From positions 4,743,199-4,807,198 of the forward strand of contig NC_037263.1 of NCBI RefSeq assembly GCF_000002425.4: 64,000 nucleotides of DNA, in the 5' to 3' direction. Positions 38,301 to 49,483 of this stretch are shown one piece after another (position 1 is the stretch's first letter; every line of letters starts with the position of its first letter). Below the pieces are notes generated by a model that saw only the letters and a list, made by a program, of their open reading frames with translations, did no database searches and had not been told where the DNA came from. Position numbers and translations under genes: made by a program. This DNA is from Physcomitrium patens (taxonomy: Eukaryota > Streptophyta > Bryopsida > Funariales > Funariaceae).

Positions 38301-39300
38301 TTCTTCATAAAATCGTTTAGTGAGAAACCCTAACACTTGCTTCACGTTTCCTGAATCCTTGATTAGGACTCAGAAAATGCGTCAAGTGTGAAACCCTAAA
38401 CTTGCTTGACTTTTCCCTGAACTTTTCCATGAAGGAGAAACAAATCTGCTTCCCCACGTTACACTCTTCTAAAACAAAATATCTACAAACCCAGTTGCTT
38501 TTTTGAAGATTCACATATCTTTGCGTATCCGGCCGGATCCTCGAATGTATATAAGACGAAACGGCCACAAGTAATTCAACACTTTACGTGGCAGACATCG
38601 AACGATCACAAACTTCATCCTTATTTCCAAACCCATGCTATCGACACCTTACTCGCCAAATTTTCACGGAGACCAACACATACCACCTTCACGACTCGTG
38701 CACAAAGGTTTACAGAGGGCACTGACTCCAACCAAAACATCACTCAAATACAAAATCGAGAAGAGCGAGTTTAAGGGACTAACGAGTATATTCGAAACAT
38801 TTACTGGCAGAGCAAAGCAATGGTGATTAACCGAGGAGGGCAGTGAGCGAATTCGAGTTAAAAGCTAGTTTACAGCAAAGCAGGACCGATTGAACGAAGA
38901 GAGAAAGAAGTAAACCTGAAAACTACAGCGGCAGCCAACACATCGTTAGATTATGTTTTTGTTTTTGTGTATTATTTTCTTAATTTTTCTGTTGAGAAAG
39001 TGGGTCGCCCTTCTCTATCGATCCTGTGCTAGCCGCAAGCCCCCGCAGCGTACAATTCGCACAAAATTTTCATGGCTGACCTCTATGCATGGTGTTCACA
39101 GTGGTAGAGCGCGCCACCTAGTGGTATGGTTTTATTGCCATGCCCTGCAATGAACAACGCACACATGTGGAATGTTAAGCCCCGAGGAGAAGTGAATGAA
39201 AGTGCTGACGAAGCAGATGATTGAGGGTCTCTGTAGTAACCATTTTGGAAAAGCGTGCGAACAAAACTTCGGAGTTAATACCCGAAACAATAGCATCGGA
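38301..39300 (-). promoter_or_regulatory. GC-raised segment, possible promoter or 5' leader of SPAG17/PF6
   Basis: Composition is clearly richer in GC and CpG than the flanks, like the other genic island at 21591. Short frames on both strands (for example minus 38317-38568 and plus 38635-38826) show no recognised motif. A TATATAAG box at about 38546 points along the plus strand, away from the gene. Two related about 35-bp segments with AAACCCTAA lie at about 38321 and 38388. Confidence 0.35.
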
Positions 39301-40405
39301 AAAGAGACAACAAAACAAAATAAAAGCAGAAAAGAACGAAGTAAAACACAATAAACTGATAAACAAATCCACGTATCCAATATTTGTACACTTCTGTTGT
39401 TTTGCTATATTTGGACCTTTTTGCTCGGTGGTTTTGTATTGTTCTTTGATTCTGGTTTCTTTGGAGGTTGGGTACCCGAGTAGAGTTGTGAACAATGTAA
39501 TACTTGTTAAAGTAAAGAAGTAAATGTGAAAGTAGAATAAATAACATTGTAGAGGATATTATTTTCGGTAAGTTGCTATTAGTTAAAGGGTTGGCTCTTG
39601 GTATGTAAGAAGGCCAAGAAAAAAAGTAGATGAATGGACCAAGGATCTCAAGCATATAAAGAGTATACTAAAGGTATATTTTCATAGTAGATAAGATAAC
39701 AACAAATAGTTTTAGTAGAATGTTGGATGGATATATTCATCAAAGGATGAAAGTTGTCTAGTAGAGTAGCAACCACCACTTATAAGTAATGGATGTTGGA
39801 AGTAAGAGATATCTTACTCCATATTTTCTTCGTAAACAACATTACTGATGTTAAGTGTTGTGACTTCATAATGCTTATTTTTCAATAAGTTATGTGTCCA
39901 CTCATCTTTAGTTGTGAATTTGAAGTTCTTTGAAGTCTTGTTGTAAGGAGTAGATCTTTTGGTTGTTGCTAATGTTAGGAGTTGATATCATCTAATTCCA
40001 TTATTGCATCTAGTTGTTGATGTAATTTTGCTCTTACTTATTGTTAAATGCATTGATAGTTTTGGAGGTTGTTACGTACCTTAGGATGATGTTTTAAAAT
40101 ATTAGTGTTGTGCTTCTTTGCTGATTTACATTATTTGTGATCTAACATTGTAATTTTATGTGGTAAACTTCTCTTGAGATCCTCTTATAGTGATAAGAAG
40201 TATTTTATAAGTTTAGAAGTATTTTATGAAAGAAGAGCGATGATTGAAGAGTGGCAAAGCTTATATAAGAAATTTAGATAGAATATAAGACTTGTAAGAA
40301 GTCCTATAAATAAAGTTAAAAGTGATTTAAGAGTGATATTACAAATTCATTCACAAAAAGGACATTCTAGATTTTTAAGGTAAAAATATCTTCTTGTTGA
40401 TTTTT

Positions 40406-40438
<33 letters not shown>

Positions 40439-40478
40439 CTCTCTCTTGATTTTTTTTAATATATATCTTTTTTAAACA
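39301..40478. other. Intergenic or decayed copia LTR region
   Basis: No gene recognised. The last several hundred bases precede a copia gag start and contain CCTATAAATA (about 40301). They may be a decayed LTR and leader, but I could not define LTR ends or a primer-binding site. A T run of about 28 lies near 40411-40438. Confidence 0.35.
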
Positions 40479-40871
40479 TGGCTTCAAGAGAGGGTGAAGT
40501 TTTAAGAGTGATTGAAAAGTTTAGAGGTGACAACTTCTACCATTGAAAGAAGAAAATAGAACTTTTGTTAGCTACATAACACCTTTGGAATATTGTGGAT
40601 GAAAGTGAAAAGCCTCCAAGTAACGATGATGATATCAAGGTAAAGAATGAGTGTAAATATTGTGAAAAGAAGGCTTTTGGCATGATTGCATCAAATTTGG
40701 ATGATGCCAATTTTTCAGATATAATTGCTAGCTATAAACTAGCAAAAGCATGAAAGACTCTTTGCAACATCTATGAGAGTAGAAACCTTATCAATATTCT
40801 ATGAACAAACACGAAGTTTTTGATGGTAAAGATGGAAGAAGGAGATGATTTCATGGCTCATGTCTCTAAGG
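40479..40871 (+). pseudogene. Ty1/copia gag N-terminal fragment
   Basis: Starts ATGGCTTCAAGAGAGG. In one frame it reads KFRGDNFYH*KKKIELLLA, then KKAFGMIASNLDD and EEGDDFMAHVSKV. These are typical of the gag N-terminal domain of plant copia elements, with tryptophan codons turned into stops. The frame is cut at 40871 by the LTR of element B. Confidence 0.75.
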
Positions 40872-41420
40872 TATCAAAGACATGAACTGAAAGAAAATGC
40901 ATAAACCTGAGAAATTTGTATCAAAAGAAAAGTGACAAAATAAAAATAAAGAAGTATGTATATTAAAAAGAAACTAAAATGACTATTTCTAAAAGCCAAG
41001 GAAATTAGAGATTCTTAAATCTAGACTAGAAGTAAGAAAGAAATTAATAAGAGTGAAGAAGACTTCACTCTTGTTTCTATATATATTATCTACTTAAGAT
41101 CTATATAGTAACATTCTATAGAACTTCCAAAAATGTGTTGATTTTTTATGATATGTATTTTGATTTGCAAGGCAAGTTTTTTATATGAGTACATATAATT
41201 AGCTTGTTCTACAAGCTATCGATACATGGGGTATATGGTTAGCTTGTTAATTAAGTTTTTAACCTATCAATTAGCTACAAATATATGTAAAGTCAAAAAA
41301 TCACCTACAAAGCTTTTAGAAAGCTTTTCTAGAAGGTATTATGAAATTAATCTATTTTTATTTAATTCTATCTATTTATATTATCTAAATAATAATTATA
41401 ATAGATATATATCCATGACA
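40872..41420 (-). repeat. 3' LTR of element B
   Basis: On the plus strand it reads TATCAAAGACATGAACT … TATATCCATGACA. This is the reverse orientation of a family-1 LTR and aligns along its length with 43584-44145. A purine tract equivalent to that of C adjoins it at 41421. Confidence 0.85.
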
Positions 41421-43583
41421 TTATTCTCTTTTTTAGAAACAAGTTCTACAAAGAGTATTGATTATATGTTGAAGAAGTCTAAGATGTGGCAAATTGTATT
41501 TGCTATGTACTTTGAACTTTGTTCTCTTTGAAAGTAGTTGATACATCCTCTCAACCATTGGTAATGTCTCATTTCATGGTGAGAAGACTACCTAGTGATT
41601 TGATCATTGTTGAAACCTTTGTAACTTCCTTCAAATAAAATATTTATAACACCATCAAGAGTTGTACTTACATCCAATAAAATTATCAAACATCAAAAGT
41701 CTTTTTCCATGTTGTGATACTAAACGCATTGTATCTTGCCATCTATTTAAAGATGAATATGTCATTCTTGAAGATCTTTATTTCTATTATATCATCTTAA
41801 AAGTTGTGATAATCACAATATCTCATCTCGTAAGTCAACAAATAATAGTTCTTTAGTTGAATTCGCTAGCTATTGGTTTTCCATCTCCTTAATGCCATAA
41901 TTATACAAAAATTATAAATAAGGATAGAAGATAGAATGTAATTTTTTTTGAATTATGTTTCTTTTATAATAAAAGTTTGCTATCTTTCATCTTGATTTTA
42001 ATGGATGTCAATGATAAAAAGCTTTGACCTTCTTTACTATATTTGTAAGATTTTTTTGTTGACTCTTATGTACATTCACTAATATCATATCTTTGCCAAT
42101 GGATAAGATATTTCAATTTATTTTGATGCTTCTTTGAGTCTAAAACTTCTTCTACTTTAAACTCTTTATTATTGTCCATTTCTATAGGAAGAAGAGGGAC
42201 TTATTTTTTTCTTACTATGTTCACAATCTTATTTGGTTGAAGAAGAGATACGTGGAATACAAGATAGATCTTCATTGACTCTAGTAGATGTAATCGACAA
42301 GCAATTAGATTGATTTGTCTACAAACAAGAAAAGATTTAAGCTTGCATCAATCCAACTTATCACAAAGATGAGTAGTCTTGATATTATGATGAAGTAATT
42401 ATATCATGTCACTTACATTAAATTATGATTGCTCCTTTTCATAGGCATTCACATCAATCTTTTGTCGTTCTTGAGCTTCTTTTAATTACACCTTCATTAT
42501 TGCATGCAGCTATAATAAATAATTTGCCAAATCTTTTGTGGCAAGATTATGAACTTTTAAAAATTTAAAAGTATGAAGTTGTAAATGGTAACCATAATTG
42601 GCAAAAAAAAAAATTTGTTGTAAAGAAAAATGCATCATATTATTATAAGAAAATTTTGTCAATAAAAAAAAGATTCTTCAATTGTCTTCTTAATAATTCA
42701 TGGTACACCTTAAGTATTGCTTCAAAACTTGATTTACGTACTTTTTTTGTCCATCAATTTGAAGATAAAAGGCCAAAAAAAAGCTTTATGTTCACCTTTA
42801 GAATCTTAAAAGGGATTCTCTAAAATATTAATATAAATTAAATTCTTTTATTTGATATAATATCTTTTGGCAATCTATTTGATAGATATTGTCAACAAAA
42901 AGCTTAGTAGTTTCTTCACCTATGATAGATTTTGTGCATGGTATAAAATGTGCCATTTTAGTAAAATAATTTACTATCACAAATATAAAATCACATAAAT
43001 CTGAGATTGAAAGTTCTATAATAAAATCCATAGAAACAAAAAACCATGGTTGTTTTGGAATAAGTAATGGCTAAAGAAGTCTATAAAATAGATGATGAGG
43101 AATTTTTGACCTTGAATAAATATCACATGATTAAACAAAGTCTTTTATAGTCTTACACATTTGTGGCCACCAAAAATCTTTAGATATTAGTCCCAAAGTC
43201 TTGTTGTATTCAAAATATCCTACTGCTAGAGAGTCATGACATGCTTGAAGAATATATAAATATGCTTCTTCTTTTGGAACATATAAGTGCCCTTCAAAAT
43301 AAAGTAAGTTGTCTTTCAACTCAAACTTGGAAGTCTCACGAGACTTAAAAGAAACATTCCTGATATTATAAAGAAGAAGATTAGAGGACATACTTGATTG
43401 AATTTTCTTAAAAAAAATTGAGTCAACAATCAATGTTGTTTTCACTTCTTGAAGATAATATTGTTCTGGCTTCAATAAAATTATTCTTTGTTAATTAAAA
43501 GCTGCATTTCTTTCTTTTTGTGTAAGATAAGAATGTCTAGAAAGGGCATCAAATAAACCTTGTTATTTTTGTAGTTGACAAGT
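41421..43583 (-). pseudogene. Integrase, chromodomain and tail remnants of element B
   Basis: Reading on the minus strand: an open stretch at 43131-43475 holds the RNase H/integrase linker and zinc-finger side (DNLLYFEGHLYVP; CHDSLAVGYFEYNKTLGLISKDFWWPQ). An integrase core piece follows at 42828-43031 (FVIVNYFTKMAHF). Chromodomain remnants lie at about 42040-42180. The same tail frame as in C (ILLDV…GVINILFEGSY) lies at about 41560-41720. Stops throughout. Confidence 0.75.
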
Positions 43584-44145
43584 TATCAAGGACAAGAACT
43601 CGATGAAAAATAATTCAGACAAGTGAGCCTTCACTCAAAGAGAGGTAACAAAATATAAATAAACAAGTATATATATTGAAAGAGAAACTGGAATGGCTAT
43701 TGCCAAAAGACAAGAAAACTAGAGACCCTTGAAACTAGACTAGAAGCAAGAAAGAAGTTGACAAGAGTGAAGAAGCCTTCACTCTTGTCTCTATATATAT
43801 ACTATCTAACTAGGGGCTACGTGGCGACGTTCTATAGGACCTCCAATATGTGTTGACTTTGTAGGACACATGCCTTGACTTACAAGGCAAGTTTTTCTAC
43901 GTGTGGGCCACATAGTTAGCTTGATCTTCAAACTAACAACATGTGTGGCACATGGCTAACTTATTGACCACGTTTTTAATCCAAAAAGTCAATTAAAGAC
44001 ACCTATGAAGTCAAAGCAACGTCTAGAAAGTTTCTAGGAAGCTTCCATATTAAATATTATAGAATTAACTTATTTTTATCTACTTTTACTTACTTCTATC
44101 TATTTCTATATGTAATTATTAGCTTACATGATTATGGCCGTGACA
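43584..44145 (-). repeat. 3' LTR of copy C
   Basis: 562 bp, TATCAAGGACAAG … GGCCGTGACA on the plus strand, nearly identical to 48923-49483. The terminal TG has become TA at the low-coordinate end. Confidence 0.95.
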
Positions 44146-44159
44146 TTACCCCCGCTTCT
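44146..44159 (-). other. Polypurine tract of copy C
   Basis: On the element's strand AGAAGCGGGGGTAA directly precedes the 3' LTR start TGTCACGG, the expected place and composition for the plus-strand DNA primer. Confidence 0.75.
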
Positions 44160-44243
44160 AGGGACGAGTTCTACGAAGAGCGGTCATCATATGTTGAGGA
44201 AATCTATGATGCGACGAATTGTATTTGCCACATATTCTAATCT

Positions 44244-44537
44244 CTATTCTCTTCGAAGATGATTGATAGGGCCTCTCAACCATCGGTAGTGTCCCATACC
44301 AAGGCAGGAAGACCACCCAGTTATTTGATCATTGTTGAGGCCTTCGTAACTTCCTTTGAATAGAATATTTGGAACACCATCAGGAGTTGTTCCTACCTCT
44401 AGCAAAATCACCAAACATCGAGAGTCCCTTCCCAAATCGTGATACCAAACGCATTGTATCTCACCATCTATTCGAGGAAGAACATGTCGTTCTTGAAGAT
44501 CTTCATCTCGATTGCGTCGTCTTGAAGGTTGTGACAA
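44244..44537 (-). pseudogene. Conserved open stretch after the chromodomain of copy C (unknown)
   Basis: A 97-codon open frame lies between the chromodomain stop and the polypurine tract. It has no ATG at its start (TTG). It begins with an arginine-rich part (QPSRRRNRDEDLQERH) and continues with VWYHDLGRDSRCLVILLEV and NILFKGSYEGLNNDQITGW. The same frame, with decay, is present at the matching place in element A (about 18230-18480) and element B (about 41560-41720). I do not recognise it. It may be a former C-terminal extension, a small extra frame, or conserved noncoding sequence. Confidence 0.45.
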
Positions 44538-44703
44538 TCATAATATCTCGTCCGGGAGGTCAGCAAATGAAGGCTCTTGAGTTGAATCCTCTGGTTGTTG
44601 GTTCTCCATCTCTTGAGCGCCACTACTACAATGAAGCTACGAACAAGAATTGAAAGTAGAATGTTATCTTGCCTAGATGTTGTTTCTTTTATAGAGAAGG
44701 TTT

Positions 44704-45072
44704 TCATCTTGATTTTGATGGATGTCGTCGATGAAAAGCCTCCACCGCCTTTGCTGCATTTGCAAGATTCTTTATTGGCTCCCATGTGCGTTCATTAATA
44801 CCATATCTGCACCAATGGATAAGGTATTCTAATTTATTTCGGCGTCGCCTTGAATCTAAGACTTCTTCTAGTTCAAACTCTTCATTATTATCCACTTCTA
44901 TAGGAGGAGGTGGAGCTTGTCGTCTTCTTGGTATGTCCAATGTCTTGTATGGTTCAAGAAGAGACACGTGGAATACTGGATGGATTTTCATTGACTCTGG
45001 TAGATGTAAACGATATGCAACTGGATTGATTTGTGCAGAAATAGAAAATGGTCCTAGCCTTCGATAGTCCAA
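44704..45072 (-). pseudogene. Integrase C terminus and chromodomain of copy C
   Basis: An open stretch of 122 codons. It starts with the integrase C-terminal segment (DYRRLGPFSISAQINPVAYR; HPVFHVSLLEPYK). It continues with an acidic linker and a chromodomain (FELEEVLDSRRRRNKLEYLI and HWCRYGINERTWEPIKNL) with the aromatic-cage type positions Y, W and W. Chromodomains on integrases direct insertion to histone-marked heterochromatin. The frame itself is intact here, although the upstream integrase is broken. Confidence 0.88.
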
Positions 45073-45444
45073 CTTGTCACAAGGACGAGTGGTCTTGATA
45101 TTGCGACAAAGTAGCCATACCTTATCACCCTAGACGAATGATGGTTGTTCCTTTCGATAGACATCCGCAATGGCCTTTTGTTGTTCTTGAGCCTCTTTTA
45201 ACTGCGCCTTCATCGTTGCATGTAGCTCTGATAAATGAATTGCCAAATCTTTCGCAGCAGGATTATCAACTTTTGAAAAGTCAAAAGTATCAAGTCATGG
45301 ATGATAACCATAATTAGCAAAGAAAAGTATTTGTTTTGTAGAAGAGTGTACCGTGTTATTGTAAGCAAACTCTGCCAATGGCAAAAGAGTTGTCCAATCA
45401 TCTTGTTGGTAATTAATGGTACATCTTAAATATTGCTCCAAAAC

Positions 45445-46070
45445 TTAATTAACACACTCCATTTGTCCATCAGTTTGAGGATGGAATGCCGAAGATAGTT
45501 TTATATCCACTTTAAGAATCTTGAAAAGAGTCCGCCAAAATCTTGATACAAATTGAGTTCTCCTATCTGATATAATATCCTTGAATAATCCATGATAGCG
45601 ATAGATATTATCAAGAAAGAGCTTAGCTGTTTCTTCACCTGTGATAGATTTTGTACATGGTACAAAATGTGCCATCTTGGTAAAACGATCTACTATCACA
45701 AATATAGTCATAAGAACTTGAGATTGGAAGATCCGTGATGAAGTCCATAAAAACAGAAGACCATGGTTGTTCTGGAATGGGTAATGGCTGAAGAAGTCCA
45801 AAAGGTCGATGATGAGGAGTTTTTGATCTTGAGCAAACTTCACATGATTGTACAAAATCTTTAACTGCCTTCCACATTTGAGGCCATTAAAAATCCCTAG
45901 ATATCAGCTCCAAAGTCTTATTATATCTGAAATGTCCTACTGCTGGGAAGTCGTGACGAGTTTGAAGAACACGTAAACGAGCTTCTCCTTCTGGAACATA
46001 TAGGTGTCTTTTAAAATAGAGTAGGTTGTTCTTGAATTCAAATTTAGATGGATCATGAGATTTAAAAGAA
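45445..46070 (-). pseudogene. Integrase zinc finger and core of copy C
   Basis: The zinc-finger side is readable at 45877-46060 (RHDFPAVGHFRYNKT; VQSCEVCSRSK). The core runs in 45445-45855 with IVDRFTKMAHFVP and ISDRRTQFVSRFW, then HPQTDGQMECVN. These give the D, D and E catalytic positions. A stop after the first block and a frame shift separate the pieces. Confidence 0.85.
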
Positions 46071-46074
46071 TTGT

Positions 46075-47197
46075 TTTACACCACACCCAAAGCAAAGTCC
46101 CATGCATCTATTTCCATAAAGAATGCTTTGAAAAAATCAACATGATACAAGATTGGTGCAGAAATAAACGCTGTCTTCAAAGATTCAAAAGCAACTTCCA
46201 CTTCTTGATTCCATTCAAGTTTATCTTTACAAGTCAAACGTGTAAGTGGAGCTGCAACTCGAGAGAAGTCTTTGATGAAGATCCAATAGTAGTTGGCAAA
46301 TGCCTAAAAATATTGGACATCTCTTACCGTTTTTGGGATCTTCCAGTCTATAATAGTTTGAACTTTCTTAGGATCCATCATAAGTCCATCATTTGAAATG
46401 TTGTAACCTAAGAAATCGACTTGAGTAGTGTGGAATACATACTTTTCTATCTTGGCATAGAGTCCTGCATCTCTTAATTTTTGTAATACACGACGAACAT
46501 GAAGTTCATGTTCTTTTGGATTCTTAGAATAGATCAAGATGTCATCTAGATAACATACCACAAAATCATCCAAAAACTCTCAAAAAACATCATTCATTAG
46601 ATGTTGAAAAGCTGCTGGTGCATTTGTAAGTCCAAAAGGCATGACGTTGTATTCAAAATGTCCATACCTAGTTCGAAACGCAGTCTTCCATTCATCTCCT
46701 TCTTTGATGCATACTAGATTGTATGCTCCTCGAAGATCTATTTTTGTATAGATCTTAGCTTGATTCAGTTGATCAAGAAGTCCGGATATTAAAGATAGTG
46801 GATACCTATTTTTGATGGTAATCTTATTGAGTCCTCGATAATCAACACACATCTGCAATGATCCATCTTTTTTCTTCACAAATAGAATTGAAGCTCCTGC
46901 CGGAGATTTAGAATGGCGTATGAAATTCTTGCCTAGATTTTCTTCAATATACTCCTTGAGTTCAGCCAACTCATTTTGTGATAAACTATAGATTGGTCCG
47001 AATAGCGGTTGTGCTCCTTCTTGAAGGTCAATTGAGTAATCATAGGGACGATGTTCCAGGAGTGTATCCGCATTCTTTTTTTCGAATACATCTTGAAATT
47101 CTTGATATTGGCTTGGAATGCCACTTGAAGTCTTTTCACTAGTAGAAACGGGTATAGCATAAATAATATATGGTGATTCTTTCATAGCAGCATGCAA
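46075..47197 (-). pseudogene. Reverse transcriptase of copy C (RNase H deleted)
   Basis: 46580-47197 holds the RT N-terminal half ([52 protein letters not shown]). 46304-46573 continues with the catalytic VVCYLDDILIYSK. Between them one CGA arginine codon has become TGA, where copy D keeps CGA. After a segment matching VDFFKAFF, the sequence jumps near 46075 to the RNase H-integrase linker, so nearly the whole RNase H domain (present in A and B) is missing. Confidence 0.85.
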
Positions 47198-47424
47198 GAA
47201 AGCTTTTGCACCTATAAATATAGGTTTAATTGAATTGGACTTATGACTCTCTACTTGCTTAACTACACTGTTAGTTATACTTTTAGAGAGAGTGAGAGTT
47301 CGGGAAATCTAGTCTATTTGAGGGTTGTATTTTTCTAACCACGATAAACCTAAAATGACTAGATTAAAAGGAGATCTAATGATATTAAATACTACAAAAC
47401 TATTATGACCATTGATTATTACTT

Positions 47425-47694
47425 CTATAGGAAGGGTTTCGTGAATATATCTCCAGAAGACAATGGACGACCATCTATGACTTCTACATGAACAGGTTTA
47501 GTTTTCTTTACTAAAGATATGCTATGTCTTTTAGTAAATTCTTCATCTAAAAAATACGCTGAGGCTCCTGAATCTAACAAGGCAGAGACTTTGTAATGTT
47601 TAGGTCCTAAAATAACATTTAATGTAAAACAAGGAGAGGGCTCTGAGGAGAGAATAGGACCTTTACTAGAAGTTGTGCAAGGTTCCAGCCGCAC
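47425..47694 (-). pseudogene. Retropepsin-like protease of copy C
   Basis: Contains SALLDSGASAYFLDEEF with the catalytic DSG motif intact, then VHVEVIDGRPLSSGDI. The frame breaks soon after, before the conserved ILGLSWL segment, which is readable in another frame toward 47330. Confidence 0.8.
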
Positions 47695-47769
47695 GGTCCC
47701 TATTGTAGCTAGACAAACTCGTTTTCCGACATATTATCTTCTTTCATAGCCATACCCCTCATTTTATGA

Positions 47770-48720
47770 TTGCGTCATCTCTTTGGACAATGCTGAGCAG
47801 TGTACTTTGGTTCTCCATAATATAAACATAATCCTTCTTGACAACGACGAGTCTTTTCTTGCTCAGTAAGAGGTTTGAAACGTACTACATCAATTTGCAT
47901 ATCCTCTACTTCCGAATGTATGTGTTGAAGAGATGTTGGTATTGCCATTGAATTATGGTAACGTTGAGGTCCACTTGTACGGTTCTCAGATCGAAATTCA
48001 AAAAGGCGATTGTCGCACTTCACAGCAAAGTCAATTGCTTGATTCAATGTTTGAGGATCAGATAAGTTGAGCATTAATTTTTTTAGCTCATATTGTAATC
48101 CATAGAGAAATTGGCTAATAAGTGCAGCATCATCCCACTTGATATCAGTTGCAAGTTGTCAAAATTGTGAAGCATATAACGTTATTGATCGATTGCCTTT
48201 TCGTAAAATATGGATCTTATTCGTTGCAATACGAATTGCATCATGTTCTCCATACATGGATCGAAACTTTGCCAGAAAAGCCTCTATCTAGATCATCCAA
48301 TATTGAATCTCGTCGTTCAAGAAAAGATGAAAACTACAATAGTGCCGAACCTGAAAGAAGTGTACCAATGAATCTAACTTGTAATCTTGGAGTTGGATAG
48401 CTTTGGGGTTGAAGTTCAATCACAAGTTGCACTTGATTGATAAATCCTCGAAATTTGGATTTGGTGCCATCAAACTTCTCGAGTAGGGTAATTCTTGGTT
48501 CTCTAACATTTGAAGGGCGTTCCACCATAGGAGAAAGGACATGGTTTGGTGCAGATGTTGAAGTAGCTCCAACCATTTCTATATCTTTACTTCCTGCCAA
48601 TCTTGTTGCTCCTTGTGGTGGTAAATTGAGTTGATGCATTGCAAGCATTAACTTCTCAATTGCTCTTGCATTTGTGCCATTGTACTCTTCATTTCAAGAA
48701 GTTCTGCTATGATAACACTT
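47770..48720 (-). pseudogene. gag of copy C
   Basis: Capsid-like segments include PRITLLEKFDGTKSKFRGFI in 48334-48648 and DPQTLNQAIDFAVKCDNRLF in 47775-48074. The C-terminal zinc knuckle reads CLYYGEPKYTAQHC where copy D reads CLYCGEPKHTAQHC. One cysteine and the histidine have both become tyrosine, so zinc binding is lost. A frame shift separates the two parts. Confidence 0.8.
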
Positions 48721-48909
48721 AGAAGAGAGAAGATGTCTAATATCGCTCAAGACAAATAGAAGAAAGGACTTGGAGACAAAGAAAATACTAAGGACAATAT
48801 CAGTTTAGAAGAGGGTAATCCGCAACTTCTAATACGCTTATATCTTATCAAGAAAATGGAGTAATCCACTCTTAATCAAGATTAGACAAAGCTTTGATAT
48901 TGTAGGTGT

Positions 48910-48920
48910 ACTCTTGTCAA
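48910..48920 (-). promoter_or_regulatory. Primer-binding site of copy C, self-complementary to its LTR
   Basis: On the element's strand TTGACAAGAGT lies two bases after the LTR end CCTTGACA. It does not begin TGG as tRNA-primed sites do. It is an exact 11-base complement of ACTCTTGTCAA inside the same LTR (49098-49108), at the inferred start of the transcript. Confidence 0.7.
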
Positions 48921-48922
48921 TC

Positions 48923-49483
48923 TGTCAAGGACAAGAACTCAATAAAAAAGCAATTCAGACAAGTGAGCCTTCACTCAAAGAGAGGTAACAAAATATAAAT
49001 AAATAAGTATATATATTGAAAGAGAAACTGGAATGGCTATTGCCAAAAGACAAGAAAACTAGAGACCCTTGAAACTAGACTAGTAGCAAGAAAGGAGTTG
49101 ACAAGAGTGAAGAAGCCTTCACTCTTGTCTCTATATATACTATCTAACTAGGGGCTACATGGCGATGTTCTATAGGACCTCCAATATGTGTTGACTTTGT
49201 AGGACACATGCCTTGACTTACAAGGCAAGTTTTTCTACGTGTGGGCCACATAGTTAGCTTGATCTTCAAACTAACAACATGTGTGGCACATGGCCAACTT
49301 GTTGACCACGTTTCTAATCCAAAAAATCAATTAAAGACACCTATGAAGTCAAAGCAGTGTCTAAGAAGTTTCTAGAAAGCTTCCATATTAAATATTATAG
49401 AATTAACTTATTTTTATCTACTTTTACTTACTTCTACCTATTTCTATATGTAATTATTAGCTTACATGATTATGGCCGTGACA
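48923..49483 (-). repeat. 5' LTR of copy C
   Basis: 561 bp, TGTCAAGGACAAG … GGCCGTGACA on the plus strand, with intact TG…CA ends. It contains TATATATA on the element's strand (plus about 49131-49139), about 31 bases before the candidate transcription start. A 13-bp inverted repeat (49100-49112 and 49117-49129) overlaps that start. Confidence 0.95.

Larger units (their letters stand above)
43584..49483 (-). mobile_element. Copy C: structurally complete family-1 chromovirus with TSD
   Basis: A 5.9-kb Ty3/gypsy element, minus strand. LTRs at 48923-49483 (5') and 43584-44145 (3') are about 96-97% identical by eye (roughly 20 differences). The target duplication CAAGT is perfect (43579-43583 and 49484-49488). 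Internal order is gag, protease, RT, integrase, chromodomain, which places it among chromoviruses; the chromodomain resembles the Tcn1-like type. It is defective: frames are broken, the zinc knuckle has lost two ligands, and most of RNase H is deleted near 46075. It is inserted in element B between B's RNase H and integrase. Confidence 0.92.

Noticed and set aside
38317-38568. First exon of SPAG17/PF6 on the minus strand
   Set aside because: It has an ATG and 83 codons but no resemblance to the family N terminus and a stop without a convincing donor in frame.
38635-38826. 63-codon plus-strand frame after a TATATAAG box
   Set aside because: Short, no motif, and it occupies the probable leader region of the opposite-strand gene; not supported as coding.
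39090-39140. tRNA-like D-arm (GTGGTAGAGC) and CTCF-like CCACCTAGTGG
   Set aside because: There is no T-arm or acceptor stem for a tRNA, and plants lack CTCF; the string is likely chance.
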